Shown here one piece after another: positions 4,843-5,994 of a stretch of 5,994 bases of DNA (its first letter is position 1; each line of letters opens with the position of its first letter). A program made the position numbers and the translations under genes. Under the pieces are notes generated by a model. That model did not search any database. It saw nothing but the letters and a program-made list of their open reading frames with translations, and was not told the origin of the DNA. This DNA comes from JBFHDX01 sp041584475 (GTDB lineage: Bacteria; Pseudomonadota; Alphaproteobacteria; UBA8366; JADFVY01): contig JBFHDX010000169.1 in NCBI GenBank assembly GCA_041584475.1, forward strand, positions 1 through 5,994. Reading direction: 5' to 3'.

Positions 4843-5828
4843 GCGGCGTCGAGACCGTCGAGGTCGGGCCGGACGAGGCCGACCTGCGCCTCGACCGCTG
4901 GTTTCGCCGCCACTATCCCGGCCTCAGCCACGGCCGGCTCGAGAAGCTGCTGCGCACCGGCCAGGTCCGGGTCGACGGCCGACGCGCCCGCGCCGGCCAG
5001 CGGCTGTCGCCCGGTCAGCGCGTGCGCGTGCCGCCCCAGGCCGGCGGCGCGCCGACCGCCGCGCGACCGGCGAAGGGGTCGCCGCCGAGCGACGCGGACG
5101 CCGCCTTCGTGCGGGCGCTCGTCATCCATCGCGACGACCACGTCATCGCGCTGAACAAGCCGCCGGGACTCGCCGTTCAGGGCGGCACTGGCACGCGCCG
5201 GCACCTCGATGCGATGCTCGACGCGCTGCGCGACGGCGAGCGCGAGCGGCCGCGCCTGGTGCACCGCCTCGATCGCGACACCAGCGGCGTGCTGCTGCTG
5301 GCGCGCAGCGCCGCCGTCGCGTCGCGGCTCGGCCGGAGCTTCCGCGGCCGCGACGTGCGCAAGATCTACTGGGCGTTCGTCGTCGGCGTGCCCGAGATCG
5401 CCGCCGGCCGCATCGACATGCCGCTCGACAAGCGCGGGCCCGCCGGCGGCGAGCGCATGGCGGGCGACGAACGGACCGGCAAGCGGGCGCAGACGCTCTA
5501 CCGGATCATGGGCCGCGTCGGCAACCGGGCGAGCTGGCTCGCGCTGTGGCCGCTGACCGGGCGCACGCACCAGCTCCGCGTCCATTGCGCGGCCATCGGC
5601 ACGCCGATCGTCGGCGACGGCAAGTACGGCGGGCGCCATGCCTTCCTGCAGGCCGACGGCGTCGCCCGGCGACTGCACCTGCACGCGCGCGAGATCTCGC
5701 TGCCGCACCCCTCGGGCAGCGGTACGTTGCGCGTCCGCGCCGAGCTGCCGCCGCACATGGTGGCAAGCTGGCGCATGTTCGGGTTCGACGCGGGCGATAC
5801 CGCGGATCCGTTCGCCGACATGGCGTGA
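4839..5828 (+). CDS. rluC: RluA-family 23S rRNA pseudouridine synthase (RluC-like)
   Basis: The 329-residue cytoplasmic enzyme isomerises specific uridines in rRNA to pseudouridine. An S4 RNA-binding domain occupies about residues 15–65 (LRLDRWFRRHYPGLSHGRLEKLL, shown here only as a landmark through R17, R23 and G37). The RluA catalytic domain covers about 95–275. The catalytic motif is H142-R-L-D145-R-D-T-S-G, with D145 the expected nucleophile. A second family motif is G241-R-T-H-Q-L-R-V-H249, followed by GDGKYGG. A basic Pro/Ala-rich linker joins the two domains. The start ATG overlaps the crcB stop (ATGA) without an evident Shine-Dalgarno sequence, so translation is probably coupled. The S4 domain and length fit RluC (E. 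coli positions 955, 2504, 2580) or RluD; I favour RluC, but site specificity cannot be read from the sequence. Confidence 0.9.
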   Translation: MSGVETVEVGPDEADLRLDRWFRRHYPGLSHGRLEKLLRTGQVRVDGRRARAGQRLSPGQRVRVPPQAGGAPTAARPAKGSPPSDADAAFVRALVIHRDDHVIALNKPPGLAVQGGTGTRRHLDAMLDALRDGERERPRLVHRLDRDTSGVLLLARSAAVASRLGRSFRGRDVRKIYWAFVVGVPEIAAGRIDMPLDKRGPAGGERMAGDERTGKRAQTLYRIMGRVGNRASWLALWPLTGRTHQLRVHCAAIGTPIVGDGKYGGRHAFLQADGVARRLHLHAREISLPHPSGSGTLRVRAELPPHMVASWRMFGFDAGDTADPFADMA

Positions 5829-5846
5829 CATCGCTCGCGCCGGCGG

Positions 5847-5875
5847 TTGGTAATCGCCGTCACCGGCACTATCTG
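5847..5875 (+). promoter_or_regulatory. Possible promoter immediately before the HAD gene
   Basis: TTGGTA (5847–5852) and TATCTG (5870–5875) are separated by exactly 17 bases. Transcription from such a promoter would start at about 5881–5883, on the ATG at 5882, giving a leaderless message. Both hexamers are imperfect, and read-through from rluC is an alternative. Confidence 0.25.
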
Positions 5876-5881
5876 TGTGCG

Positions 5882-5994
5882 ATGGCGAATCCGGCGAACA
5901 TGGCGTCGACGCAAGCGGACGCACCGAACCTGCGTCTCGCGGTCTTCGACTGCGACGGCACGCTCGTCGACAGCCAGCACAACATCGTCGCCGC
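5882..5994 (+). CDS. HAD-family hydrolase (phosphoglycolate phosphatase-like), N-terminal part
   Basis: The open frame runs off the right edge after 37 complete codons. It contains HAD motif I as F22-D23-C-D25-G-T-L-V-D30-S: D23 is the expected nucleophile and D25 the general acid/base of this phosphatase superfamily. The DGTLVDS ending is typical of subfamily IA enzymes such as phosphoglycolate phosphatases; the substrate cannot be decided from 37 residues. The start may be the ATG at 5882 or the in-frame ATG at 5900; neither has a clear Shine-Dalgarno sequence. The gene lies 53 bp after rluC in the same direction. I recall a HAD hydrolase following the RluA-family gene in other alphaproteobacteria, often near the ATP12 chaperone gene, which would lie beyond this window. 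Confidence 0.88.
   Translation, partial: MANPANMASTQADAPNLRLAVFDCDGTLVDSQHNIVA

Noticed and set aside
4764..5924. Minus-strand open frame of about 386 codons antisense to the pseudouridine synthase
   Set aside because: It is a shadow frame of the RluA-family gene, with no recognisable motif and a composition typical of antisense GC-rich coding DNA.

Overview
The window reads as high-GC (roughly 70% by eye) chromosomal DNA of an alphaproteobacterium, most likely Rhodospirillales-like. The basis is codon use, the bacterial-type AspRS carrying a histidine typical of non-discriminating enzymes, the divergent rnd/aspS arrangement, and the crcB–RluA-family–HAD run. These are mostly housekeeping genes. 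I found no mobile element, CRISPR array, toxin–antitoxin pair, phage gene or RNA gene.

Layout. (1) Positions 1–1317, minus strand: rnd (ribonuclease D) followed 42 bp later by the first 37 codons of a YciI-like protein that runs off the left edge. (2) Positions 1318–1543: divergent intergenic region between rnd and aspS, with a TTGACA box and a 7-bp dyad. (3) Positions 1544–3325, plus strand: aspS. (4) Positions 3326–3667: a gene-free stretch that changes abruptly from GC-rich (with an exact 18-bp direct repeat) to about 27% GC across 3481–3600, where two inverted repeats and a near-direct repeat lie. (5) Positions 3668–4225: a small uncharacterised lipoprotein, closed by a strong UUCG-tetraloop hairpin terminator. 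(6) Positions 4226–4461: leader region of crcB, containing a bulged dyad and then a 10-codon open reading frame with a perfect Shine-Dalgarno sequence, whose stop overlaps the crcB start. (7) Positions 4462–5828: crcB (fluoride channel) and an RluC-type pseudouridine synthase, overlapping as ATGA. (8) From 5882: the start of a HAD-family phosphatase running off the right edge.

Functionally, rnd and aspS serve RNA processing and translation, and the RluA-family enzyme modifies rRNA. CrcB exports fluoride. The lipoprotein is the only complete gene without an assignable function. The least ordinary features are non-coding or very small: the AT-rich island in front of the lipoprotein gene, and the mini-ORF coupled to crcB. 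I did not find evidence of a new multi-gene system.
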